The notes below the pieces were generated by a model, which had not been told where the DNA came from, did not search any database, and saw only the letters and a program-made list of their open reading frames with translations. From positions 5,930 through 16,655 of the forward strand of contig PYST01000562.1 of NCBI GenBank assembly GCA_003049485.1: 10,726 nucleotides of DNA, given 5' to 3'. The translations under genes and the position numbers were made by a program. Below, piece after piece: positions 1-8,533 of the stretch; position 1 is the first letter of the stretch; every line of letters starts with the position of its first letter. The stretch comes from Ophioceras dolichostomum (Eukaryota > Ascomycota > Sordariomycetes > Magnaporthales > Ophioceraceae).

Positions 1-1987
1 GTGGAGGAAGGACGGGTGGTTTTGAGATGGTGGCAGACAGGCAGGCAGGCAAGGCTCTCTCTTACAGAAGTATCCTACTCGCACGACGGCTGTGGCTCCT
101 TGCCTTAGGCTCTTCATCTCGAAGGCGTAGAGACCTGGGGTCTGGTTGATCATGACCAAGACTAGAACGTTGAAAAATGTTATGTATGTGCGTTAGATAT
201 AATTCTTGGTGGGCATCATCGGACTACATCGTATGGAGGTTCGGCACGCACCATAGCAAACGGTCAGTAGCACAGCACAGAGTACTGGCGCGATGGCCAA
301 AATCACTGGAGGAGGCATTCATGTCAGTTCTCTATGTGGCCTCGAGTCCGAGATGGGGAGGATCTGTGTCAGTTCACTTACTATGCTTGCCCATCTTGGT
401 AGTGTTGGTGTTCGAGTTGTGTTAACTTTGAAAGGACTGAAGCAGCAAGATGTCTTGGCAAAGGGTGAAGTGAAATAAACCGAATGGCTCTGGGTCTTCA
501 GTGTGGGCGTTTCTGTTGAATTTGCTTCCAAGTTTGCGGGATTAACAAAGGGGGGACATGGGACGGACGGGAGCAGACGACGCGTGTTGTTAGTGACACC
601 GAGACAAGGGCTGGCATCCATTAAATAAGTCAGACCCTCGCCTCATTTTGTGTTCGTTCCAGAAGAATCCGTTTGAGCACCATACGTTGTGACTCGACGG
701 GATTTGGGGACAAAATGGTGAAAATGGCCGGAACTGGAGGCCCGTTCGGCACCAGAAAGAGAAAAAATCGTTACGACCGACAATCTTGTGTGGGCGTGGG
801 GTCGGTGAGCAATCGCTAGATACTGGTGTGGCGGCGGCGGGGAGTGTGTGGTGTTCAGCCCGCGTTGTGCGGCCGGCATCGTTTCGAGGTGGAATGCCGC
901 TTTGTGAGGGTGTAGGTGCGGATTGGTCGTGACGATGGCGGTTCCCCAGATCGTGGCCGCTTCAGGAAGCCGATGTCGTTTCGAAGTGGAGTGGAATTCT
1001 CTTTCCCCATTAATTGTTGCGCGAGAGTGAAGATAAAAAGGGGGTGTGCACGGCCTCGTGCAAGGCCGGCTGCGGCCGAAATGCTCATCGCTCGGAGATT
1101 ATGGCCGAGCTCATCGGCCGGCTTGACTCACTCCCCCAACTCCCAATTCTCAATTAAATTAGTACATAAGCCGGTGCTACGGGTGGTTTCTCGAGGCCAA
1201 CGAGAGCGGTCGGCGGACCCGTGTACGCCTTGGGGCCCCGCATTCGGCCGGCCCGTTCTCGATTCGTGCGGCGCGGGTCCGCGATGATAGACCGGGAGTT
1301 GAGATAATGCCTCGCTCGGTTTGTGGCATGGTCGAGAATGGACTTAAATATGGGCATACTTTATGCTGTCTATTCCTATAAACCGGAGCTATGAGAATAA
1401 GCTTATGGCCAGCACCGGCCATTCGTCGATTCTCTGAGGCCTTAGTATATCCTCCCCAGATTTGTCCATATAGCCGCCCGATGTTTCAGAAAGGGCCCTG
1501 CAAATAGGTGTCTGAGCTAAATGCGTATACGGCAGAGAAAAGTTTCTAGGTATTCCTGATTTATATCTCATCTTCACGCGCATACGAGGGAGTTTATGAA
1601 ATTACGACGTGGTGGCTCAGAGGCTCCCTCCCCTGCTGTAGTTATTGGAAGCGGAAGCCTCCGGGTCGTCAGCCTGATGAGAACTGACGAAAAAATTGGA
1701 ATATTGATAGGACAGCCTTAGAGGTCTTTTCTAGTACAGGCAGAAGGAGACTATCTCACAAGAAGAATCTCACGAGAGCTGAAGACTGACTTGAAAATCT
1801 CGCGGATGACAGGAGTATCAAAGAATCGACCTCGTCATTGCTATCTCAGAAGCCTCGTGCAACTAATACTGGTATTAACAGTGTAGCGGCTGCTAGCACG
1901 AAAGGCATACGGGATCCTACATCATTGTTCTTTACATCTGGGCTCTCTACTTTCGACTGCTAAGCACCCTATTTTTGCGTGATGACT

Positions 1988-2004
1988 GGCCAGAGAAACT
2001 GGCC
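1988..2004. repeat. short perfect hairpin
   Basis: GGCCAG (1988-1993) and CTGGCC (1999-2004) pair perfectly around the loop AGAAA. A 12-bp perfect palindrome, GGCCCGCGGGCC, lies 40 bp downstream at 2044-2055. No flanking gene gives either a terminator role, so function is unknown and chance is possible. Confidence 0.4.
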
Positions 2005-2613
2005 TGGCGACCTCGGCAGCCCCATCTGAGGCGGCCACCCACAGGCCCGCGGGCCGTCAAGGGGGTTTCTGGACAAAAGAACACAGGAAAGATTTTTATG
2101 GTGATAGTATGACTCCAAGCTGGAGGGGGTGGCCATGACTCAGCTCATAAACGCCGTCAAGCGCCTCTTCGCGTTCTCGCCGAGGTTGATGGTGAGTAGC
2201 TGGGAATATCTCACCAAACAAGCGGCATCTCTGGTACGATTTACGGCCCTCAGGTTCCAAGGCTAACGGATCGCGGGACGAAGGCCGGCCGGACCGCCTG
2301 TGAGCAGAGTCCCGTCGCGCCAAGGCTGGCTTCCCGTTGGATCGATTCGAGATGCCTGAGGCTGGGACCCGCTTTCTTGCTTCTATTTTTCACGCCTCGC
2401 AGTAAGTTACGCCTGCTGATCGTTCGAAACAATCGCGAATGTTTGTTTTCAAATATCCGCGCTATTTCGAACTCCGGCGGCGAGGGCAAACGAATTCTGG
2501 GTGTTTCCGCCAGTAAAGAAACGAGAGTTGAATGCTACGGCACGGTGCCATCGACCTGCCACATCATACCAACGCCTCGTTCAGCACCTCCTAATATTAA
2601 CCCTAATACTCCG

Positions 2614-2633
2614 CGTTACTAGTAGTAGTAACG
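2614..2633. repeat. 20-bp hairpin/palindrome
   Basis: CGTTACTA (2614-2621) and TAGTAACG (2626-2633) form a perfect 8-bp stem around GTAG. A single telomere-like unit, AACCCTAA, lies just upstream near 2599-2606, but it is not tandemly repeated, so this is not a telomeric array. Function unknown. Confidence 0.4.
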
Positions 2634-3271
2634 GACCACCACGTGGAATTCGACGTAAATCAGAAGCAGGAATCCGAAGTTCCACTAAGGTGCTCCGCAT
2701 GCAATGGCGATCTGTTCAAGGGCAGGTCGGGGTGTAGGACGGACTATTTGCTGGGAACAGGAAAATGAATTTCCTCCAATGGTTGCTTTGAGGGAATCGA
2801 GAACGGCTGGGCCTGCACTCTATCTCGTGCAGCTAGTCAAAACACAAAATCCGGGGGTACCTGAGACCAATTCCCAATTGGCATTGCGGAGGGAGCGCCG
2901 CCCTTGCGATTGTCCCATGTTCCAGAAAAAATGAAGGGCCAGATCACCTGGTTAACCTGTGAGGCTCCTCCTGCAGGGGTTGGACGGTTTGTGTGAGATC
3001 TGACAAAGTGTAGATGTTGAAGCGCCGGCGATCATCGTCATCATTCATTCACGGATTTTCTTTTCTCATGATTTTGAGACGGCAACGCCTCTGTCATTTT
3101 CCGCAACGGAGGAGGTGCTTCTGGCAGACAGTCGGACGCTCGGTGGAATGGGATGCAGCTTGGCGACCTGATCATGGCTCCTCCTCACAGCTCCAGTCCA
3201 CGCCGCTAGACCTCACTTGGCTTTGGGATATGCATGATTTGTATAGCGGAAGAAAACCACCAGCCTGTCGC

Positions 3272-3318
3272 CCAATGCTCACCCGGGTTCGCTCTTCATT
3301 ATGAATTAGTATATATAA
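3272..3318 (+). promoter_or_regulatory. CCAAT and TATA promoter of the pectate lyase
   Basis: A CCAAT box at 3272-3276 (candidate HAP-complex site) lies about 34 bp before a strong TATA-like run, TATATATAA, at 3310-3318. The TATA box is 138 bp upstream of the pectate lyase ATG at 3456. The leader between them is pyrimidine-rich, as is usual for highly expressed ascomycete genes. One CTCCAG near 3190 fits the CreA consensus on the minus strand, a common catabolite-repression site in pectinase promoters, but a single hexamer is weak evidence. Confidence 0.6.
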
Positions 3319-3455
3319 GGTAGGTAAACACTCTGAGGTCGAGCAAACGGCAGAGCAAGGACCCCCGTCATCATTCCATTCCCAATTTTGCAGTGCTAGC
3401 CACCAGTCTCATTCACTCCCCCCTTCACTTTAGTCAATTTTCTTCAAATTCAAGA

Positions 3456-4533
3456 ATGAAGTTCTTCCTCACCACCCTCATAACCGCCAGCCTGGCAGCG
3501 GCTTCGCCTCTCGTCAGCCCGCGCGAAGAGCACATCCGGCGTCAGGCGAGCGCGACCTGCACCCTGGGCTACTGCACGCAGAACGGCGGGACCACCGGTG
3601 GCTCCGGAGGCGCGACCGTAACGGTGTCCTCTGTCTCCGCGCTCGAGACGGCCGCGGCCCGCACCGACAAGGTGACCATCATAGTGTCCGGCAAGATCTC
3701 CGGGTCGGCCAAGATCCGCGTCGCGGGCGACAAGACCATCTACGGCCTCTCCGGCAGCTCACTCGTGGGCGTCGGCCTCTACATCCGCCGCGTCAGCAAC
3801 GTCATCGTGCGCAACATGAAGATCTTGGGCGTGCTCGCCGAGAACGGCGACGCCATCGGCATCGACGCCTCGACCAACGTGTGGATCGACCACTGCGACC
3901 TGTCCGGGGACCTGAGCGCGGGCAAGGACGACCTGGATGGCCTGCTCGACATCAGCCACGGCGCCGACTGGATAACTGTTTCCAACGTCTACTTCCACGA
4001 TCACTGGAAGGGCTCGCTCATCGGCCACTCTGACAACAACGCTGCTGAGGACACGGGCAAGCTGCACGTCACCTATGCTTACAACTACTGGAAGAACGTG
4101 AGTGATCCCTTCCCCCTTCTATCGTGAAGACGGGAGGAGAGCCGCCTCAAGTTCTAACTCTATGACCCGAGAACTGACCCTCCCACGTACCAACAAACAG
4201 ATCAATTCCCGCACACCCCTCATCCGCTTCGCCACCGTCCACATAATCAACAGCTACTACGACTCCCTGATCCTCTCGGGCGTGAACTGCCGCATGGGCG
4301 CCCAGGTCCTGGTCCAGAGCACCAAGTTCTACAACTGCCCCACCACCGCCATCTTCTTCGCCGACTCCGACTACACCGGCTACGCCGTGACCGCGGACGT
4401 CGACCTCGGCGGCTCCACCAACTCGGTGCCGAAGGGCACCCTCACCCCGTCGTCGCTCCCCTACTCGATCTCCGCCCTCGGCTCGGGCAACGTTGCTGGC
4501 ACCGTACCTAGCCTGGCTGGTCAGAGGCTGTGA
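3456..4533 (+). CDS. secreted pectate lyase, polysaccharide lyase family 1
   Basis: Predicted to cleave de-esterified polygalacturonate by calcium-dependent beta-elimination outside the cell. Exons are 3456-4097 and 4201-4533, giving 324 residues, a normal length for fungal PL1 enzymes. The 103-bp intron starts GTGAGT, ends CAG, and has CTAAC (4154) and CTGAC (4174) as branch candidates. It falls between codons and restores the conserved block WKNINSRTPLIR. Residues 1-16 look like a signal peptide (cleavage near Ala-16/Ser-17). An Arg-Arg at 28-29 before Gln-30 suggests a short KEX2-cut propeptide. Family landmarks: WIDH (143-146), DGLLDISHGAD (161-171, calcium-binding and substrate region), HDHWKGSLIGHSD (181-193), and RTPLIR (218-223) with the expected catalytic arginine. 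The start at 3456 is chosen because it begins the signal peptide and has A at -3; upstream in-frame sequence is leader. No damage is seen. Pectin lyase is the main alternative, but the WIDH/DGLLD motifs favour pectate lyase. Confidence 0.93.
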
Positions 4534-4941
4534 GGGAGGTTTTTTTTTTGTGCACGCTCTTGACTTTGGCTGTTGGTTGAGTTGATCGGTCACAGCTGAT
4601 ACGAGACTGTGTGTCTTGAGCTTCCTTGATGTACGTTTCCTTTTTTGTTTCTTGCATGACAAAATCCTCGCTTGGTGTCCCTAGAAGGCAGCTTGCTGCG
4701 CCCATCTCGCTGCACATGAAAAGGGGCTCGTTCTCTCCTTCGTTGTAAATACTTTCCATCATTGTACATAACAACTTGGTATATTTACCTCAGTATTATG
4801 TGACCAAGAGCATGGGACGAGGTCCCGTGGAGTGTCATCTCAACCCTAGTTCACCAACTCTCCTATCCTCGTTAGAAGTCGTAAATTGTCGGCAGATTAA
4901 TCATGCGCCGATGTTGGTTGGGCTTCAAGGGGAAAAAGCAA
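4534..4941. other. 3' flank of the pectate lyase, no gene
   Basis: Just after the stop there is a nine-base T run (about 4541-4549) and further T-rich tracts near 4638-4650. These suit a fungal 3' untranslated region, but I see no canonical AATAAA. No open frame on either strand looks coding; the minus-strand frames here run into the antisense of the pectate lyase. Confidence 0.5.
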
Positions 4942-5147
4942 ACACGCGCGTGGTAAACCAATCTGTTGATTCTGATGATGTACAGGGAAGAGTAAAGGTA
5001 GTCTACACGTGAGTCGGAGGAATCGCTTTTGTAAGCGATTCCAAGGGGCCCACGTGACCTAAGGTCTGTCGAGGGGGCTGCCTTGGTGACTGAGGCAACT
5101 CGTCCACGTGGGTGCACGGAAGTGCACCCAACCGTGGTTCAACAAAA
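4942..5147 (+). repeat. structured dispersed repeat, copy A
   Basis: Direct repeat of 5445-5649, aligned end to end with mostly transition differences. The near-identical 5' block runs from TGGTAAACCAATCTG through TGATGATGTAC, and the 3' block is CCGTGGTTCAACAAAA. Foldable parts: an outer stem, 5006-5015 with 5047-5056, enclosing a perfect 10-bp stem (5019-5028 with 5033-5042) with loop TTGT; a 6-bp stem at 5079-5084/5092-5097; and a perfect 8-bp stem (5110-5117/5122-5129) capped by GGAA. No transposase or tRNA-like head is recognised. The 5' edge is fuzzy, since weak similarity continues about 15-20 bp upstream. It could be SINE-like, MITE-like or a structured-RNA repeat. Confidence 0.75.
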
Positions 5148-5444
5148 GGTCTTGTAGAAAAAAACCTGGAACATATAAGCTACTGGTAGGTACAGAAAGC
5201 AAGCGCTCACCGAACAGTCAGTCTATCGGGGCGCGTCCGGTTACGGAGATCCTCCACCTGAGATGTTCTGCATTGTATATTTTACTATCGTATATAGCAT
5301 TCGAAATGCTTCACATTTAAATTTTATAAGAAGATTTTGGACAATTTTACCAATTGCAGACAGAATTTAAATTCGATTTCGAATCGGAAAACCTTAAAAT
5401 ATATAAATAAAATTGTTGGAAGGCCAGGGTTCCAATTGGAAAAG
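5148..5444. other. AT-rich island between the two repeat copies
   Basis: From about 5265 to 5425 the sequence is far more AT-rich than its surroundings and dense in TA steps, including runs such as AAATATATAAATAAAAT. It carries small palindromes, AGCATTCGAAATGCT (near 5297) and ATTCGATTTCGAAT (near 5371). No open frame is coding. This pattern fits repeat-induced point mutation of old repetitive DNA, which is an inference from composition only. Confidence 0.5.
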
Positions 5445-5649
5445 ACACGCGTGTGGTAAACCAATCTGTTGATTCTGATGATGTACGAGGAAGAGAAAAA
5501 GCTAGTCTACGCGTGGGCCGGAGGGAGTGCTTTTGTAGGCGACTCCTGAGGGTCCACGTGATCTGAGGTCTGTTGAGGTGGATGCCTCGATGACTGAGGC
5601 AACTAGTTCCTCATGGGTGCAGAGAGGTGCACCCCGTGGTTCAACAAAA
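5445..5649 (+). repeat. structured dispersed repeat, copy B
   Basis: Second copy of the element at 4942-5147, same orientation. It keeps the same architecture despite many substitutions: outer stem 5510-5519/5551-5560 (with two G-U pairs), inner stem 5524-5532/5537-5546 (one bulged G) with the same TTGT loop, a 6-bp stem 5583-5588/5596-5601, and a 7-bp stem 5615-5621/5628-5634 with a different loop (GAGAGG). It runs directly into an A-rich tail (about 5646-5667) of irregular AAAAT units, which copy A lacks. Such tails are typical of SINE or LINE-mobilised elements. Family unknown to me. Confidence 0.75.
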
Positions 5650-6082
5650 ATAAAAATAAAATAAACTGGGAAAAGGTATGAAAACGAATAACTACACCTA
5701 TTTTGGTCTTGAATGTGCAGATACCCGGCTTGGAGGATGCATCCAATCACTATGAACTACCTACCCATGAACACGGCTACCATTCATTATATGGTATGAG
5801 GCACAGGGTGTATGTCGGACGACGCTCGAACTTTCCGTCTGTGGACGGTGATCAGCTCGAGCCCCTCTCCGAACTCGGTGGGTGTCTGGAGATGAAGAGC
5901 TGTCTCACACTTCTTCTCGTCGTCTCCATCCCTCCGCCGCCACTCGAACCTCTCCCTCCACGAGATCCTAATTCTTGTCTCACTAGTTCAAGCAGACAGA
6001 CAGAAAAACATTGGCATAGTGTCGAGGTTATCTCACGACTTCTTTTCTTCGAGAGCCACCCCGTCAACCGATTTCATTGATC
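5650..6082. other. upstream region of the HeLo gene, no gene
   Basis: After the A-rich tail of repeat copy B there is no supportable gene. A TATA-like TTATATGG lies near 5786-5793. From about 5900 to 6080 the plus strand is rich in C and T (TCTTCTCGTCGTCTCC, CTCTCCCTCCACG, CTTCTTTTCTTCG), the usual look of a filamentous-fungus leader before a start codon. I take this as the promoter and 5' untranslated region of the gene starting at 6083. Confidence 0.45.
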
Positions 6083-6994
6083 ATGGACCACTTCGGCACC
6101 GTTGCGAACTCCGCTGGCGTCGCGACCACCTTTTCCGCGGTCGTTGACGGCATCCACGTCGTTCGCACCGGCTTGGACTTCAAGAAGGATATCGAATCAT
6201 ACGCCACCAGACTCGATCTCCTTGAATGCCGCGTCCTTCACTGGGGCGTAACATTCAGCGTCCAAAACGACCCGAAGCTTGGCCGCCCCAACGCCGCAGA
6301 CCGGGACGTCAAGGCGGCTGAGGCCGGTCTTGCCCAAATGCTTCACCTTTGCATAGAGGGTGCCGACATCGTCGCCAAGGACTCGAAGAAAAATGGCACA
6401 GACGACTCAACGGCCGCCGTGGCCCCGTCTCCTCCCCTGTCCGTCCCGTTGCCGCCGACCACGCCGGCAGTCTCGGAGGCAATGGTGTGGAGGTGGAGCT
6501 CAGCAGATCGCTGGTCGCCATCAACACCGAGCGCAAAAAGAAAGTCAAGGGACCCGGCTTCGTCAACCTCGCCAAACGGTCGGTTCACAAGGCGGATGAG
6601 CTGGAAAGGCACATCGACGACATGAACAAACTCTTCGGCGACGTCGAGCAGCTGTTCCCCGCCCCCAGCGAGATCGTGCAAAAGCCGGTGGAAGAGGAAG
6701 TTGCCCGCTTGAAGCACCCGATGCTGATCACAGCGGCGGCGGAATTCGCGCGCCAGGCTCGCGACATCGTCTTCCATGAGGTGGCTTCCGTGCCGGCTAC
6801 GTGTTCGAGAACATCGACGTCGACGCCGGCACCAACGCCTTCGTGCACCTGGGCAACTCGTACCACTCGGACTTCCAGGGACGACGTCGTTCACTGGGGG
6901 CTCCCATAAGTACAAAGGCATTAAGATCAAGGGCACCGAGGGCCTGAAGCTCGTGATTGGTGACCGATTCAGTGGAAGAGATGCTTTTTCCTGA
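6083..6994 (+). pseudogene. HET-S-like HeLo-domain protein with C-terminal amyloid motifs, frameshifted
   Basis: The first frame (6083 to about 6470) begins MDHFGTVANSAGVATTF, followed by a helical region with LDFKKDIESYATRLDLLECR and LHWGV, the layout of the HeLo domain of HET-S and related fungal proteins. In that family HeLo is a helical bundle whose N-terminal segment targets membranes and causes cell death in incompatibility. The second frame (about 6470-6785) continues with a lysine-rich turn and LFGDVEQLFPAP, matching the HeLo C-terminal half. The third (about 6790-6880) and fourth (about 6885-6994) each carry one amyloid-like motif. Third-base GC stays high in each frame, so the breaks are recent or are sequencing errors. 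No plausible intron explains them: the only GT-AG pair giving the right phase at the first break is 32 bp. The ATG at 6083 has a good context (ATCATGG). The likely role is a cell-death executor; its current state is uncertain. Confidence 0.68.
6795..6991 (+). other. two HET-s-related amyloid-like motifs (pseudo-repeats)
   Basis: Motif 1 (from 6795, frame 3) reads YVFENIDVDAGTNAFVHLGN followed by SYHSDF. Motif 2 (from 6905, frame 2) reads YKGIKIKGTEGLKLVIGDRF followed by SGRDAF. They align as I-x-V/I, then G-T, then alternating hydrophobic residues, then G-N/D-x-aromatic. This is the pattern of the two ~21-residue units that stack as a beta-solenoid in HET-s-type prion domains. Placement at the extreme C-terminus of a HeLo protein is as expected. 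A one-base shift at the GGG of 6878-6880 separates them, so a protein made from this exact sequence would lack motif 2. Confidence 0.65.
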
Positions 6995-7119
6995 GGGGCC
7001 TGCGGGTTGGTAGTATATGACGGGATGATTGATTATTCTTAGATTGCATGTTCACTTTACCAGCCCAAGTCGGATTACGATGACCATTCTCACTGACACT
7101 CACCTAATACCTGCCTACG

Positions 7120-8533
7120 ATGCTACCGCGCAAAATGATCTCCCTGGTGCTTATCACTACTTCTCAGTGCAACCTAGCGGCTTGTATCAAGATCCGTCCG
7201 CTTAATACCGACTTCTCGATCTTCAGGGCTGTGGCAAACGGCGACATGAGTGGAGTGCGAGACATGCTCGACCGATGTTTGGCTTATCCGAGTGCGACAT
7301 TCAGGGGGTAAGTTCCTCCCCGTGCATCTTAGAACAAGGATAAACTCCTCACCAACTAGCGCTATTGCTGACTGCATAGTACTTTCACACAAAGCGGCTG
7401 GACACCATTTCATGTATAGCCAAGCCCACGTAAGAACACACCTCTCTACACCCCTCTGCAAGACTCAACTCGGCTAACGAGCGGATAGATGGCGATTATG
7501 TAGTATGCTATCAGCAACAGCTGCGCCGCTACTTGCAGATCTCTCCTGGCAGTCGGTGCGGATCGCTTACTAGAGGATGGCACAAACCAGTTGTAATTGA
7601 GGTCTAATCATCTATTACTATCAACCAAGGTCGAGGGAGCTCACACAAACAATGTCGCCTCTGGAAGATCCCCGCTGGAATGGACCTGGATCAAGAGCCT
7701 CGGCAGCTCATATGATGACGACGCGCAGCGTGAGGTGGAGGAGCTGTTCAACGACCGAGAATGCATCGAGGAAGAGATGTGCTTTCCGGTGCTCCACAGC
7801 GTTGTGCTCGGTCTTTGCTCGCGCACGTCCACCAGCAAGACGTAGAGGGCCAAACCCCCTGAACTATGCCTCCGTGCATCAGGACAACCTCGCATACTAC
7901 CGCTACTTCGTCGCTTCCGGCGCGAATCCCAACCATTCCACGAAATACGGCCTCACGCCCCTGACGGCCGTGGTCTAATCCCGGTTCGACAACGCGACGG
8001 CGCACCTCCTGCGCGAAGAAGTCGGCGCCGACCCGAACCAGCGTGGCCACGACGACCAGTCCCAGGCCTTCTACGCCGTCAAGTCCAACAACGTGTTCGC
8101 ACTCCGCCTGCTGCGAGACCGAGGTGCCGACTTCGGCGGATCCAGCACCAGATATCCGAGCATCGCCCACGTGGCCGCCTGCGTCGCCTCAGTCGAGACG
8201 CTGCGCACGCTGGCGGGGTTCCGGCTTGCGCTGCGGGGCGTGGACTGCGTGGGACCAGACGGGCTGACAGTCCCGCAGCTCCTAGATGCGCGAGTGCAGG
8301 ATCTGCAGGGGAGCTCGGCCGACGTCGCTGCTGCGCGCTACCATGTCGACGAGCTGGTGAGGGCGTTCGGGGAGTTCCTGGAGGGTGTGGTGCTCTTGGA
8401 TGATGTTGATGAAGATGGCGCATTGAACAATGGCGGGGTATTACGGGGCACGACCGGCGAGGTCGACGAGGACGATATGGACGCGGATGAGTTCCAGGAT
8501 GCGGTGGAGCAGATCCAGCCCCAGGAAGGATGA
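7120..8533 (+). pseudogene. ankyrin-repeat protein, degraded and 5'-truncated
   Basis: Segments of one ankyrin protein are spread over several frames. 7120-7307 holds the lead-in and a first repeat (IFRAVANGDMSGVRDML). A 72-bp intron (7308 GTAAGT to AG 7379) joins in phase to GWTPFHV, which then meets TAG at 7417. CRSLLAVGADRLLEDG near 7530-7580 is another repeat, bounded by stops. 7660-7812 reads EELFNDREC and FPVLHSVVLGL, a linker I associate with Sordariomycete ankyrin families. QQDVEGQTP then LNYASVHQDN follow, across one-base shifts near 7815 and at the C run 7855-7859. From there one frame runs to 8533 except for TAA at 7976, with repeats ending GANPN, GADPN and RGADFGG, then an acidic tail (DEDDMDADEFQDAVEQI). 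The expected N-terminal region is missing. Partner-binding scaffold is the family role; exact function unknown. Confidence 0.68.

Larger units (their letters stand above)
1..3270. other. gene-poor intergenic stretch
   Basis: I find no supportable gene here. Open frames are all under about 125 codons, overlap on both strands, and show neither recognisable domains nor the GC-rich third positions seen in the real genes of this window. What is visible: a short GGCA-rich run near 36-52, an imperfect direct repeat (about 871-897 against 966-993, sharing TCGTTTCGA and GTGGA), many GGCCGG and GGCC palindromes between 860 and 2300, and isolated hairpins listed separately. Over 3 kb without a gene is long for a fungal genome. 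Old transposon remains or a noncoding RNA are possible, but I cannot identify either. Confidence 0.6.

Noticed and set aside
1745..1900. Short plus-strand frame reading TRRISRELKTDLKISRMTG, transposase-like in feel
   Set aside because: About 50 codons only, stops on both sides, and I cannot tie it to any transposase family.
2135..2266. 43-codon frame starting MTQLINAVKRLFAFSPRLM
   Set aside because: The start context is fair and the peptide is amphipathic, but there is no promoter, family or third-base bias to support it.
4147..4662. 171-codon minus-strand open frame
   Set aside because: It runs through the pectate lyase second exon and part of the intron in antisense; Gly/Val-rich shadow.
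4974..5095. Box C/D snoRNA inside repeat copy A (TGATGATG ... CTGA with GTTG/CAAC ends)
   Set aside because: Box spacing of about 120 bp is long, the base before the C box is not a purine, and the internal hairpins leave little room for a guide.
5128..5147. tRNA gene or tRNA-derived head from GGTTCAACA
   Set aside because: No cloverleaf can be built around it and no A box lies at the right distance upstream.
4951..5646. Repeats as LTRs of a miniature retrotransposon (TG...CA ends, TGGTAAACC against GGTTCAACA)
   Set aside because: Similarity extends beyond the TG and CA ends, and no primer-binding site or clear target duplication is visible. The A-rich tail also fits a SINE-like element better.
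6439..6470. Intron explaining the first HeLo frame change
   Set aside because: It gives the right phase, but 32 bp is below the usual minimum for fungal introns and it lacks consensus splice and branch sequences.
6343..6936. 197-codon minus-strand open frame opposite the HeLo gene
   Set aside because: It is antisense to frames with recognisable HeLo sequence and high third-base GC; the peptide is Arg/His/Val-rich and shows no domain, as expected of a shadow.
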